Assembly (NCBI GenBank): GCA_905201915.1 | Contig: CAJKQE010000004.1 | Coordinates: 1 to 64,000 of the forward strand | DNA length: 64,000 nucleotides | Direction of reading: 5' to 3' | DNA from: an uncultured Lachnospiraceae bacterium | GTDB lineage: Bacteria > Bacillota > Clostridia > Lachnospirales > Lachnospiraceae | Part shown: one piece after another, positions 27,489-34,979 of the stretch | Numbering within the stretch: the first letter of the stretch is position 1 | Layout of the letters: each line of letters starts with the position of its first letter | Position numbers and translations under genes: made by a program | The notes under the pieces: model-generated | What the model saw: the letters and a program-made list of their open reading frames with translations, nothing else | Databases searched by the model: none | Told to the model about the DNA's origin: nothing

Positions 27489-28976
27489 CTATAGCATCTT
27501 TCCTGACGCATCTACATACCATCCATCAATCCACTGATTACTTGCCATAGTTCCGTCTTCATTCAGATAGTACCAATGACCTCCTACAGATGCCCAACCT
27601 GTTGCCATAGTCCCATCTGCATTCAAATAATACCAATGACTTCCTACAGATACCCAACCTGTTGCCATAGTTCCATCTGCATTCAAATAATACCAATGAC
27701 TTCCTACAGATACCCAACCTGTTGCCATAGTTCCATCTGCATTCAGATAATACCAATGACCACCTACAGATGCCCAACCTGTTGCCATAGTCCCATCTGC
27801 ATTCAGATAATACCAATGACCTCCTACAGATACCCAACCTGTTGCCATAGTTCCATCAGTATTTAGATAGTACCAATGACCACCTACAGATACCCAACCT
27901 GTTGCCATGCTTCCATCAGCATTCAGATAATACCAATGACCACCTACAGATGCCCAGCCTGTTTCCATAATTCCGTTTTCATTAAAGTAATACCATTTTT
28001 CTGAAACAGCTTTCCAACCAGTTACTTTCTGTCCATTTTCGTAATATTTCCAACCTTCGTCTGTCTTAATCCAGCCATCTTTCTCTAGGTCTGGTTTCTC
28101 TGGTTCTGGCTGTGGTTTCTCTGGTTCTGGCTGTGGTTTCTCTGGTTCTGGTGTAACAGTACCATCTGCAACGTATTTTACTGTGACTGAAAAGTCTGCT
28201 GTGTCTACTACTTTATCAAATCTTCCATCTTTATATGATGACATCTCAAGCGTACCAGTAAATGTTTTTGTACCTCCTGCTTCGATAAGGTCTTCCTTAA
28301 TTACTGTAGCCTCACCAGTAAATACTCCATCACCGTCAAAATCCTGCGGATTGATTAAGCCAAACCCACTATTTGTTGACTCAATACCAAAAGTTCCTTC
28401 TGAAGATGATGTTGAAACTGTAATTGGAATATTAGCGTATGAACCAAAATCTTCTGTAATAAAATCTTTATCTGTTAATGTAATAACACCATCAACAGCA
28501 CCTCCAAACGTAACTCCAGTAATCGAACCTGTTACCTCTGCATCTGCCTGCTCTTCGACTTCCGTGTTTGTATCAGCGTTTGCCTCTACGTCTGTCTGTG
28601 GTGCTGGGGCTGGTACTGTGTCTGCATCTGTTTCGGCTTCTGCCTCAGTGGATACCCCCAAGCCAACAAGTTCATCAGTACCTGCTACGGTTTCTTTAAC
28701 CTCGGTTTCCTCAACTACTGGTGTTTCAGCTACTTCTGTGCCAGTTACTACATCTGCAATCTCTGTTTTTACTTCTTCTTTAGCATCGGCTTTTTCTTCC
28801 TTAGCTTCAGTTTTTACCTCTTCTTCGGTTTCTTCATTAGCTGTTGCTTTTGCCTCGGTTTCAATAGCAACTGGTGCTTCTTCTCCTAAACCTGATGCAA
28901 ATGCTGTCATCTGTGTACCACACATCATTGTGACAGTTAATCCTAACATTGCCAACTGTTTTGCTCTCTTTTTCAT
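27489..28976 (-). CDS. Secreted protein with choline-binding-type (cell-wall-binding) repeats
   Basis: 495 residues from the ATG at 28976, which has GGAGG nine bases upstream; earlier in-frame codons have no ribosome site. A signal peptide ends at AFAS (about residue 28). Next come an acidic Ala/Glu/Thr/Val-rich region (about 30-165), a beta-rich domain (about 170-275), a PEPEKPQPEPEK linker, and about nine 20-residue GWxxVGGHWYYLNADGTMAT repeats that bind choline or related wall groups. It has no sortase motif and no catalytic domain I can name. It is the only clear cargo gene in the integrated element and is transcribed divergently from an XRE gene. Confidence 0.85.
   Translation of the reverse strand: MKKRAKQLAMLGLTVTMMCGTQMTAFASGLGEEAPVAIETEAKATANEETEEEVKTEAKEEKADAKEEVKTEIADVVTGTEVAETPVVEETEVKETVAGTDELVGLGVSTEAEAETDADTVPAPAPQTDVEANADTNTEVEEQADAEVTGSITGVTFGGAVDGVITLTDKDFITEDFGSYANIPITVSTSSSEGTFGIESTNSGFGLINPQDFDGDGVFTGEATVIKEDLIEAGGTKTFTGTLEMSSYKDGRFDKVVDTADFSVTVKYVADGTVTPEPEKPQPEPEKPQPEPEKPDLEKDGWIKTDEGWKYYENGQKVTGWKAVSEKWYYFNENGIMETGWASVGGHWYYLNADGSMATGWVSVGGHWYYLNTDGTMATGWVSVGGHWYYLNADGTMATGWASVGGHWYYLNADGTMATGWVSVGSHWYYLNADGTMATGWVSVGSHWYYLNADGTMATGWASVGGHWYYLNEDGTMASNQWIDGWYVDASGKML
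27541..28020 (-). repeat. 60-bp tandem repeats encoding wall-binding motifs
   Basis: Eight near-identical 60-base units in register (starts at 27541, 27601, 27661, 27721, 27781, 27841, 27901, 27961), each encoding one 20-residue cell-wall-binding motif. Neighbouring units differ at only a few bases, so copy number can change by slippage or recombination. Confidence 0.9.
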
Positions 28977-29102
28977 ACTAATAAACCTCCATATTAAAAT
29001 AAATTTGTTTATAATAAACCATTTTAATTCTAGCCCAATTTGTTCCGAAATACAATAGCCCATTTTGTTCTATTGTATAGTTCTTCATAAAAGGAGAAAA
29101 TT

Positions 29103-29318
29103 ATGTATTTAGAACGAATAAGAAATATGAGAGAAGACCTTGATATGAAACAAAAAGATTTGGCAAAAAAATTAAACATTAGTCAAAGAACACTATCTCA
29201 TTATGAATTAGGGACTCGTGATATTCCAACGCAAATTTTAATTTCACTTGCTGATTTGTATGACTGTTCAACGGATTATTTATTAGAAAGAACGAACAAA
29301 AAAGAAGTAAATAAATGA
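29103..29318 (+). CDS. XRE-family regulator of the integrated element
   Basis: 71 residues, AAAGGAG upstream. Nearly all is a Cro/CI helix-turn-helix (MKQKDLAKKLNISQRTLSHYELGTRDIP), followed by the LADLYDCSTDYLLERT ending common in phage and ICE repressors. It is divergent from the surface-protein gene, 126 bases away, so it may control that promoter. Confidence 0.85.
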   Translation: MYLERIRNMREDLDMKQKDLAKKLNISQRTLSHYELGTRDIPTQILISLADLYDCSTDYLLERTNKKEVNK

Positions 29319-29362
29319 ATGTACTATTTAAATAAAGAGCGGTCTTTAAAGCCCGCTCTCTG

Positions 29363-30079
29363 TTAATCTACGCTAATATCTTCAAACTCTTTCTTATAGT
29401 TTCCTAAAAAATTGTTATCTCTTAAATATTTAAACAAGACATACCGCATGAGATTTCCTTTAGATACTCCCGTTGTCTCACTAAAATGTTCAAATGTTTC
29501 ACTAATTACATCTGGAATATCTATTCTAAATGCCCATCTCCGAGTTATATTTTTCCTGTTTTTATACTGTGTATAAGATATTCGTTCTTGTCCTCTGTCA
29601 GGACATTTAAACATAATCTTCAATGCTGTATGAATGATATAATTGTACAACATATTTTGCGTTGGACGAGCTCCGCTATTATCAGCAATACATTTTACGA
29701 GCTCTTTTAATTGTTCAGAAAAATTTTTAGGTAAAGAAAATTGTATACTCTCCATAGAAGCTTTCTTTTCTTGTTTACACTCTTTACATTGTGCCGTCTT
29801 CTTTTCTTCTTTTTTGCAGTTTCTACACTGTATCTTCTTGTTTTCTTCTGTACGGTCTTCATACTGCTCGTAATCCCTGATAAACTTTTGAATTTTTTCT
29901 GACTCCCATAGTTCATCGGAAAGTGTAGGACTGTCATTTTTTATTTCAATACCATAGTAGTCAAAACATTCAAGAATTAAAACACATATTATATCTTTTT
30001 TACTTATTCCTATGATTTGGGAAAATTGAGAGAGTTTTTTATTTCTTTCTGGTGGTATTTTTATTATTTTAGTAATCAT
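29363..30079 (-). CDS. Unrecognised protein with three ribbon-helix-helix-like segments and a Cys cluster
   Basis: 238 residues; family not recognised. Three segments each read like a short beta strand followed by two helices: KIIKIPPERNKKLSQFSQI (from 4), SIQFSLPKNFSEQLKELVKC (about 110), and FRIDIPDVISETFEHFSETT (about 183). The last two continue into helices with TQNMLYNYIIHTALKIM and SKGNLMRYVLFKYLRD. Between the first and second is CRNCKKEEKKTAQCKECK, a possible zinc knuckle. This suggests a DNA-binding protein, possibly for copy control, partition or nicking accessory function. It lies alone on the minus strand inside the element with an AAGGACGG ribosome site. Confidence 0.6.
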   Translation of the reverse strand: MITKIIKIPPERNKKLSQFSQIIGISKKDIICVLILECFDYYGIEIKNDSPTLSDELWESEKIQKFIRDYEQYEDRTEENKKIQCRNCKKEEKKTAQCKECKQEKKASMESIQFSLPKNFSEQLKELVKCIADNSGARPTQNMLYNYIIHTALKIMFKCPDRGQERISYTQYKNRKNITRRWAFRIDIPDVISETFEHFSETTGVSKGNLMRYVLFKYLRDNNFLGNYKKEFEDISVD

Positions 30080-30334
30080 TTATATCCGTCCTTCCTTAGT
30101 CCTTTTTTCAAAAACTAAATCACTATATAATTTCGCCCATTTTTAAAAAATATATATAGGATTTCGCCCTATTTACTATATTTTACTATAAATTAGCCTT
30201 GAGTTAAAGTCTAAAATTCTGGTGCACAAAAAAACATACGAAATTCTTTTATGATATTTTAATTTCATAAGATAAACGTTTACTTAAATAAGAAAAAGGA
30301 GAGATTACTGGCGCTGGTATAAAAAATACCAAAT

Positions 30335-30622
30335 ATGGAAGTGCAATTAAATTTAGAAGAAATCGGAAAACGCCTAAGGAGATTAAGGGAAGAAAAAGGC
30401 ATAACTCAAAGTAAATTATCGGAAGAGTTTAGATGTAAGAGGGAAAGTATCAGTCACTATGAAAAGGGAAAGCAATTACTGAATATAGATAGACTATTGG
30501 ATTATGTTCGCTTTTTTAATGTATCAACAGATTATATTCTATTAGGCAAAGAACCACAGAATTTAGAAAATTTTATTCGTGAAATCCAATCGGTATGCAG
30601 TAAATATGAATGTAATAATTGA
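30335..30622 (+). CDS. Second XRE-family regulator of the integrated element
   Basis: 95 residues. Helix-turn-helix at about 10-65 (KRLRRLREEKGITQSKLSEE then RESISHYEKGKQLL), and the VRFFNVSTDYILLGKEPQN tail. The nearest good ribosome site (AAAAAGGAGAG) is about 30 bases before the ATG, with a small hairpin GGTAT-AAAAA-ATACC between them (30316-30330), which could bring the two together or repress translation. It probably governs the plus-strand replication genes. Confidence 0.8.
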   Translation: MEVQLNLEEIGKRLRRLREEKGITQSKLSEEFRCKRESISHYEKGKQLLNIDRLLDYVRFFNVSTDYILLGKEPQNLENFIREIQSVCSKYECNN

Positions 30623-30708
30623 GTAGCAGGATGTAATAGCGTCGGAATGTTTTTTTCGAACCAATGGATATATAATAGTTTTATCAAAAGCAAGGAGGTG
30701 TTATAGAA

Positions 30709-30801
30709 ATGGTGAAGCAACAGAGAATACGTTCCCCTACTGTTATAGATAAGGAAGCCCCTATAAGACGGGGACTTCCCAAAATGAAACCGTTAACCTA
30801 A
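30709..30801 (+). CDS. Short 30-residue basic peptide gene
   Basis: MVKQQRIRSPTVIDKEAPIR continues for 10 more residues to a TAA. The start is preceded by AAGGAGGTG at an ideal distance. Pro/Arg/Lys-rich, with no known family. The coding DNA contains a hairpin GGAAGCCCC / GGGGACTTCC, so the site may also be a leader with regulatory structure. It sits between the XRE gene and the first replication-region gene. Confidence 0.45.
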   Translation: MVKQQRIRSPTVIDKEAPIRRGLPKMKPLT

Positions 30802-30868
30802 TATGGTACAGCTTCCACTCGCAAGGAAAGTTTACCATATTTCCTACTCAAAGAAAAGGAGTAATTAT

Positions 30869-31225
30869 ATGCCATTATCATTGGTAACAAAACATTATCA
30901 GCCTTTGGAGAGGTACATTCTTGAACCCACATATTACTTGAATGATGTAAAGACAGTATTCAAATATGAAAATGGAACAAAAACAGGTGAAGTTCAAGGA
31001 TATAAGTATCTGGTAACTAACATAGACACTTTTGAACAAATTGAGGTCTTTGTTTCGGGAACAACACCCCTGATTGAGCCATGCAAGTTGGTAGAGTTTC
31101 AGGAAAAAGGGGAAAAGGTTTTTGTGGAATTTGAAAATGCTGTTATCAAGCCTTTCTATTCTGAGAGAGACCATGAAATTAAAGATAGTATTAAAGCAGA
31201 CAAAATCACTTTGGTGGAAGCATAG
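30869..31225 (+). CDS. Conserved-looking hypothetical protein of the element
   Basis: 118 residues from the ATG at 30869, which has AAAGGAG upstream; a longer frame from 30803 overlaps the previous region without a ribosome site. It is beta-rich, with no membrane segment and no cysteine clusters (MPLSLVTKHYQPLERYILEP at the start, FVEFENAVIKPFYSERDHEI near the end). Family not recognised; small proteins at this position in plasmid-like elements are often single-strand-binding or accessory factors, but nothing here proves it. Confidence 0.6.
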   Translation: MPLSLVTKHYQPLERYILEPTYYLNDVKTVFKYENGTKTGEVQGYKYLVTNIDTFEQIEVFVSGTTPLIEPCKLVEFQEKGEKVFVEFENAVIKPFYSERDHEIKDSIKADKITLVEA

Positions 31226-31310
31226 CAATAAGCCGAAGGTATGTCTCTTTGATAAAAAATTATATTTTGAGAGCAGGGGAACTTTGTTTTCCCTGCGGAA
31301 AGGAAAAACT

Positions 31311-31946
31311 ATGTTATACATTATTGAAAACATAATACACATTATAGCACTTTTGTGGCTGGGTTTTTGTTGTATAGGATACATTCTATATAGAAGTATG
31401 AAGTTGGAGCGTTGGACAGACGGTCTTAACTGTTGTATGGAAGGAATGAAAAAAATAATATGTGCGGGTATTCAGCTTTGTGAGGCTGTTTTGAATGAAT
31501 TTGGCTTTCAGCAGGAAACAATAAGACCTGAACTGGTATTGACAAATCAGGAGATACTAGATTTGATAGATAAATTAAATGGATGCCCTTATGATGTTCC
31601 ATCCCTAGATGATTATGAGCCTAATGCTTCAGGTATTTTATGGGTAGATATTTCAGCTATTGGACTTGCCCCTGCTTATCAGCAGATTACAGAGGAAAGC
31701 ATAAAAGAAATTGCCAGTAAAATTATCCAAAAATTTTATATGAGAAGTCGAGAAACAAGTGTTCCACTTTACATAAAAGTAGCTACAAAACAAAGATTAT
31801 ATTTCGCCATTGCATTAAGTGAAAAAGGGAAAAAATTCCTTGACAAACAGGAAGAAGAAAAAGAGTTTTTACTAGAAGAAGAGAACATAGACTTATTTAC
31901 AGAGGAAATTCCTGAGGAGGAAAATTCCCATGATTTTAGGATATGA
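31311..31946 (+). CDS. Hypothetical protein with N-terminal membrane anchor
   Basis: 211 residues from the ATG at 31311 (GGAAAGG upstream). One membrane segment at about 7-26 (IIHIIALLWLGFCCIGYILY), then a soluble domain and a very acidic tail (EEEKEFLLEEENIDLFTEEI). It overlaps the FtsK-like gene by 17 bases, so the two are coupled; by position it may anchor or assist that ATPase. Family not recognised. Confidence 0.6.
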   Translation: MLYIIENIIHIIALLWLGFCCIGYILYRSMKLERWTDGLNCCMEGMKKIICAGIQLCEAVLNEFGFQQETIRPELVLTNQEILDLIDKLNGCPYDVPSLDDYEPNASGILWVDISAIGLAPAYQQITEESIKEIASKIIQKFYMRSRETSVPLYIKVATKQRLYFAIALSEKGKKFLDKQEEEKEFLLEEENIDLFTEEIPEEENSHDFRI

Positions 31947-32724
31947 TAGAGAAATCTGGAAGGAATTTACTGTCAAAGTGCCTGTAACAGTTACATTGGG
32001 AAAGAATTATTCCCATTTTCTTTTAACAGGCAAATCTGGCTCAGGCAAATCTTTGAGTGCCAACTGGTATATGTACCAGATGCTTCATAATAGGGAAAGT
32101 CGGGTGTACATAGCAGATTATAAAGCAGGGGAGGAATACGAAGCCTTAGAAGGTTCGCCCTCCTATGCTTCTGGGGAGGATGCCTTTCAGATGGTAAAGG
32201 ATTTCTATGGACTTTTTCAGGAAATCAGAAAAAATAGACTTCATCCCCAAATTCATCATACCATTTATATAGAGGAATGGTATGGATTTTTGTCCTATGC
32301 TGAAGGAAAAGATAAGAAGCTGAAAACAGAATTGATGTCTATGGTTGGTGAAATCTTGGCGGTAGGAAGGGGCTTAAACATAGGAATTATGCTCTGTGTG
32401 CAAAGGGCTGACGCATCACACTTTAGCGCGGGAACGCGTGAACAATTTCAAACGGTAATCTGTTTTGGTAGATGTTCGGCAGAGCAATTTCGTATGTTAG
32501 GATTTCATGGAGAATTAGAAAGCAATCCTTCCTCAAACTACAAAGCTGGAGAAGCACTTGTGCTGATTGACTGTCAGGACTCCGTCAGGGAAATTATTGT
32601 TCCTTTTATTGAAAACGAAGATGTTCTTTGTAAGCAAGTCCGTCATTATCTGGATAAGCAACCGACTATTACCGAGCTAATTCAGGCGGTAGCCGAAGGC
32701 GAAAGCCGAATTAGTTCGGGATAG
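31930..32724 (+). CDS. FtsK/HerA-like DNA-pumping ATPase, short form
   Basis: 264 residues with Walker A LTGKSGSGKSLSAN (about 32-45), a Walker B-like TIYIEEWYGFL (about 113-123) and GRGLNIGIMLCVQRADAS (about 146-163), the arrangement of FtsK/SpoIIIE and TcpA-type translocases. It lacks an N-terminal membrane domain and any gamma DNA-orienting domain, so it is much smaller than FtsK. In small integrative elements such ATPases move DNA or help segregate or transfer it. The origin hairpin follows its stop by five bases. Confidence 0.8.
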   Translation: MILGYDREIWKEFTVKVPVTVTLGKNYSHFLLTGKSGSGKSLSANWYMYQMLHNRESRVYIADYKAGEEYEALEGSPSYASGEDAFQMVKDFYGLFQEIRKNRLHPQIHHTIYIEEWYGFLSYAEGKDKKLKTELMSMVGEILAVGRGLNIGIMLCVQRADASHFSAGTREQFQTVICFGRCSAEQFRMLGFHGELESNPSSNYKAGEALVLIDCQDSVREIIVPFIENEDVLCKQVRHYLDKQPTITELIQAVAEGESRISSG

Positions 32725-32729
32725 GCGGC

Positions 32730-32762
32730 TTCCAGCCGTGTGTAGTATTACCACGGCTGGAA
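32730..32762 (+). other. Replication-origin hairpin with TAGTATTAC nonanucleotide
   Basis: An 11-bp perfect GC-rich stem TTCCAGCCGTG (32730-32740) / CACGGCTGGAA (32752-32762) with an 11-base loop TGTAGTATTAC. TAGTATTAC (32743-32751) is the nick-site nonanucleotide of circoviruses and nanoviruses (TAATATTAC in geminiviruses), cut by their HUH Rep between the second T and A before C. The element encodes a Rep of that type 0.8 kb downstream, so this is very probably its plus-strand origin. Confidence 0.85.
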
Positions 32763-32812
32763 CAAGCAGAGTAAATAACAAGCGAAACACCAGTATTTAC
32801 AGGCTTTCTTTC

Positions 32813-32894
32813 CTGTTCGCATCCAACGCACAATCCGAACAGCTATGGACTGCCCGTATAAAAAATATAATTTCATTGTTCAGACGTCTGAACA
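32813..32894. promoter_or_regulatory. Repeated GAACAG half-sites and 18-bp palindrome downstream of the origin
   Basis: CTGTTCG (32813-32819) and CGAACAG (32836-32842) are inverted to each other, and TGTTCAGACGTCTGAACA (32877-32894) is a perfect 18-base palindrome containing the same half-site twice. They lie between the origin hairpin and the next gene's ribosome site. They may be Rep-binding iterons or operator sites for an element-encoded XRE or RHH-like regulator. Confidence 0.5.
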
Positions 32895-32913
32895 GCATAT
32901 TTAGGAGGTTACT

Positions 32914-33558
32914 ATGTCTACGGATGAAAATAAAATACAGAGAGCAGAAATTTCAACTGCTCTTCCCGATAAGAAAGAATTATATGAAAAATTATATTCT
33001 GTTATAGAAGAGAACCAGAAAAAAGGCACAAAGGCATTTATATCCATTGCAGTCAGTTTATTTGGGATTTATCAGCACCAACTATATAAAGAAAAGAATT
33101 ATGTCAATATCTATGACTTTGCCTTTGAACAGTTCGGTTTAAGCAAGACAAATGTGTTTAATTATCTGAACATTGTAAAAAATTTTGGCATGAAGGATGA
33201 AAACGGAGAAGGCTTCAAAGGCTTAAAAACAGAATATGAGAAGTTCTCCTCCTCCCAGTTAATTTCCATGTTGAAATTAAACGAACAGTTAAGGGAGGAA
33301 ATTACACCTGATATGTCCGTGCGTGAAATCAACCGAAAACGTCGTTATTGGGAGGAGGAACACCCTATTGCTACGGATGAAAAAAGAATATCGGTTGCCA
33401 GTAAAAAGCCTAAAAAAGAAAAGGTTGAATTGCTGAAAACAGGGAATATACAAGAAATTCTGGAAGGAACAGCCCTGTTAAGTAAAATTGCAGAGCAGGA
33501 AGAGCGTTATCCAGAAAAAGAATATGACGTTGTAGTATCTTTAATTTACAAAGAATAG
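32914..33558 (+). CDS. Putative DNA-binding replication-accessory protein
   Basis: 214 residues, ATG at 32914 preceded by TTAGGAGG. Helical throughout, with a helix-turn-helix-like stretch FGLSKTNVFNYLNIVKNFG and the segment SSSQLISMLKLNEQLREEIT followed by TPDMSVREINRKRRYW, which resembles plasmid partition or DUF3102-type proteins. A Lys-rich region follows. It is directly upstream of rep (10 bases) and downstream of the origin, so a role in replication or partition is likely; the family is not certain. Confidence 0.6.
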   Translation: MSTDENKIQRAEISTALPDKKELYEKLYSVIEENQKKGTKAFISIAVSLFGIYQHQLYKEKNYVNIYDFAFEQFGLSKTNVFNYLNIVKNFGMKDENGEGFKGLKTEYEKFSSSQLISMLKLNEQLREEITPDMSVREINRKRRYWEEEHPIATDEKRISVASKKPKKEKVELLKTGNIQEILEGTALLSKIAEQEERYPEKEYDVVVSLIYKE

Positions 33559-33568
33559 GAGTTGCAAT

Positions 33569-34600
33569 ATGGAAAAAACAGAAGAAAATATTGTGCAGAA
33601 CAATAATATACAAAGGCACGCATTTCAAGTGACAATCAATAATCCGCTGAAACATGGTTTTGACCATTTGGAAATCAAAAAGACTTTAATAGAGAAATTT
33701 GCCACACTGCGTTATTTCTGTATGGCAGATGAAATCGGTAAGCAGGGAACTCCACATACCCATATTTATGTATGTTTTAAATCACGTGTCCGTTTTTCTA
33801 CTGTACAAAAGTATTTTCCGACAGCACATATTGAAAAACCTCATGCAAGTGTACAGAGCAATATTGATTATATCTGCAAACGTGGCAAATGGGAAAATAC
33901 AGATAAAGCGGATACTAAAGTAGAAGGAACTTTTGAAGAATGGGGAACTGTGCCACTCCAGAAAGGCACACGTCCAGATATGGAAGAACTGTACCAAATG
34001 ATTGATGCTGGATACAGCAATGCGGAAATACTGGCAATCAATAATGATTATATTCTGGATATTGACAAGCTGGATAAGGTGAGAACTATGCTTTTAATAG
34101 AGAAATATAAAGGAAAACGTAGAATAAATCTGAAAGTGATTTATATCAGTGGGGCAACCGGAACTGGCAAAACCAGAGGGGTTTTAGATGAACATGGAGA
34201 TGAAAATGTTTACCGCATCAATGACTATCAGCATCCGTTTGACGGGTATAGCTGTCAGCCTGTGTTAGCTTTTGATGAATTCAGAAGCAGTCTGAAATTA
34301 TCCGATATGCTGAACTACTGTGACATATATCCTATTGACCTTCCAGCACGGTATGCTAATAGATTTGCCTGTTATGAAACGGTATATATCATTTCTAACT
34401 GGGAATTAGAGCAACAGTATAAAGAGGTACAGGAGGACAATCCAGAGTCATGGAGGGCATTTTTAAGGCGCATACATGAAGTCAGAATTTATGATAGAGA
34501 CGGAAAGGTTACAAACTATGAGTCTGTGGAAAAATATTTAAAGAGGAAGGAAGAATTTTGTACACTGACATCAGAAGATGACTGCCCCTTTGAAAAATAG
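33569..34600 (+). CDS. rep: CRESS-DNA-like Rep: HUH endonuclease fused to SF3 helicase
   Basis: 343 residues. HUH motif I FQVTINNP (19-26), motif II PHTHIYVCF (62-70, the two metal-binding histidines), motif III with catalytic tyrosine and lysine in NIDYICKRGKW (Y101, K104). A superfamily 3 helicase follows: Walker A GATGTGKT (195-202), Walker B VLAFDEFRSS (232-241) and motif C IISNW (274-278). This order and spacing is that of circovirus, nanovirus and geminivirus Reps and their bacterial pCRESS relatives, not of the usual pMV158, pUB110 or RepB-type plasmid proteins. It should nick TAGTATTAC in the 32730-32762 hairpin to start rolling-circle replication. Confidence 0.92.
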   Translation: MEKTEENIVQNNNIQRHAFQVTINNPLKHGFDHLEIKKTLIEKFATLRYFCMADEIGKQGTPHTHIYVCFKSRVRFSTVQKYFPTAHIEKPHASVQSNIDYICKRGKWENTDKADTKVEGTFEEWGTVPLQKGTRPDMEELYQMIDAGYSNAEILAINNDYILDIDKLDKVRTMLLIEKYKGKRRINLKVIYISGATGTGKTRGVLDEHGDENVYRINDYQHPFDGYSCQPVLAFDEFRSSLKLSDMLNYCDIYPIDLPARYANRFACYETVYIISNWELEQQYKEVQEDNPESWRAFLRRIHEVRIYDRDGKVTNYESVEKYLKRKEEFCTLTSEDDCPFEK

Positions 34601-34671
34601 GCAATGTATTTTATAAGCACAGAGAGGAAAGACACTTTATTTTCGTTCGCTAAAATAAATGGGAGAGGTAA

Positions 34672-34848
34672 ATGATGGATAAGGTATTACTGAATGTAAA
34701 AGAAGTAAGTGAGTATTTAGGTCTTGGAGAAACCAAAACAAGAGAATTGTTAAGAAATCCTAAAAATGGCTTTACCGTTCGAATAGGCAATCGTTTATAT
34801 GCTCATAAAGAGAAATTAGATATTTGGTTAAAAAATCAAATATTGTAG
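34672..34848 (+). CDS. Excisionase-like small helix-turn-helix protein
   Basis: 58 residues (MMDKVLLNVKEVSEYLGLGE at the start), with the winged-helix/MerR-like excisionase pattern NVKEVSEYLGLGETKTRELL and ending LDIWLKNQIL. GGGAGAGG lies just upstream and suits the second ATG at 34675 best. It lies 131 bases before the integrase gene, the position of Xis in Tn916-type modules, and probably directs excision. Confidence 0.85.
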   Translation: MMDKVLLNVKEVSEYLGLGETKTRELLRNPKNGFTVRIGNRLYAHKEKLDIWLKNQIL

Positions 34849-34979
34849 TGACAATCAAGAATGAAACTGGAAAAACTTGCCATCTAATCCGATTGCTTAT
34901 TTGAAAAATGCAAGATATGTGGTAGAATTGAAAAGAATTTAATAGTTCTTTTCCCGATTTGCTAGGAAAGGAGGCAGTG

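Noticed and set aside
27576..27866. 96-codon plus-strand frame with MTSYRCPTCCHS-like repeats
   Set aside because: It is the reverse reading of the 60-bp wall-binding repeats of the minus-strand gene.
27541..28020. Evenly spaced repeats that could look like a CRISPR array
   Set aside because: The 60-bp units are contiguous, without spacers, and translate to cell-wall-binding motifs.
28183..29058. Long plus-strand Ser/Val-rich frame of 291 codons
   Set aside because: Antisense to the real surface-protein gene, which has signal peptide, ribosome site and wall-binding repeats.
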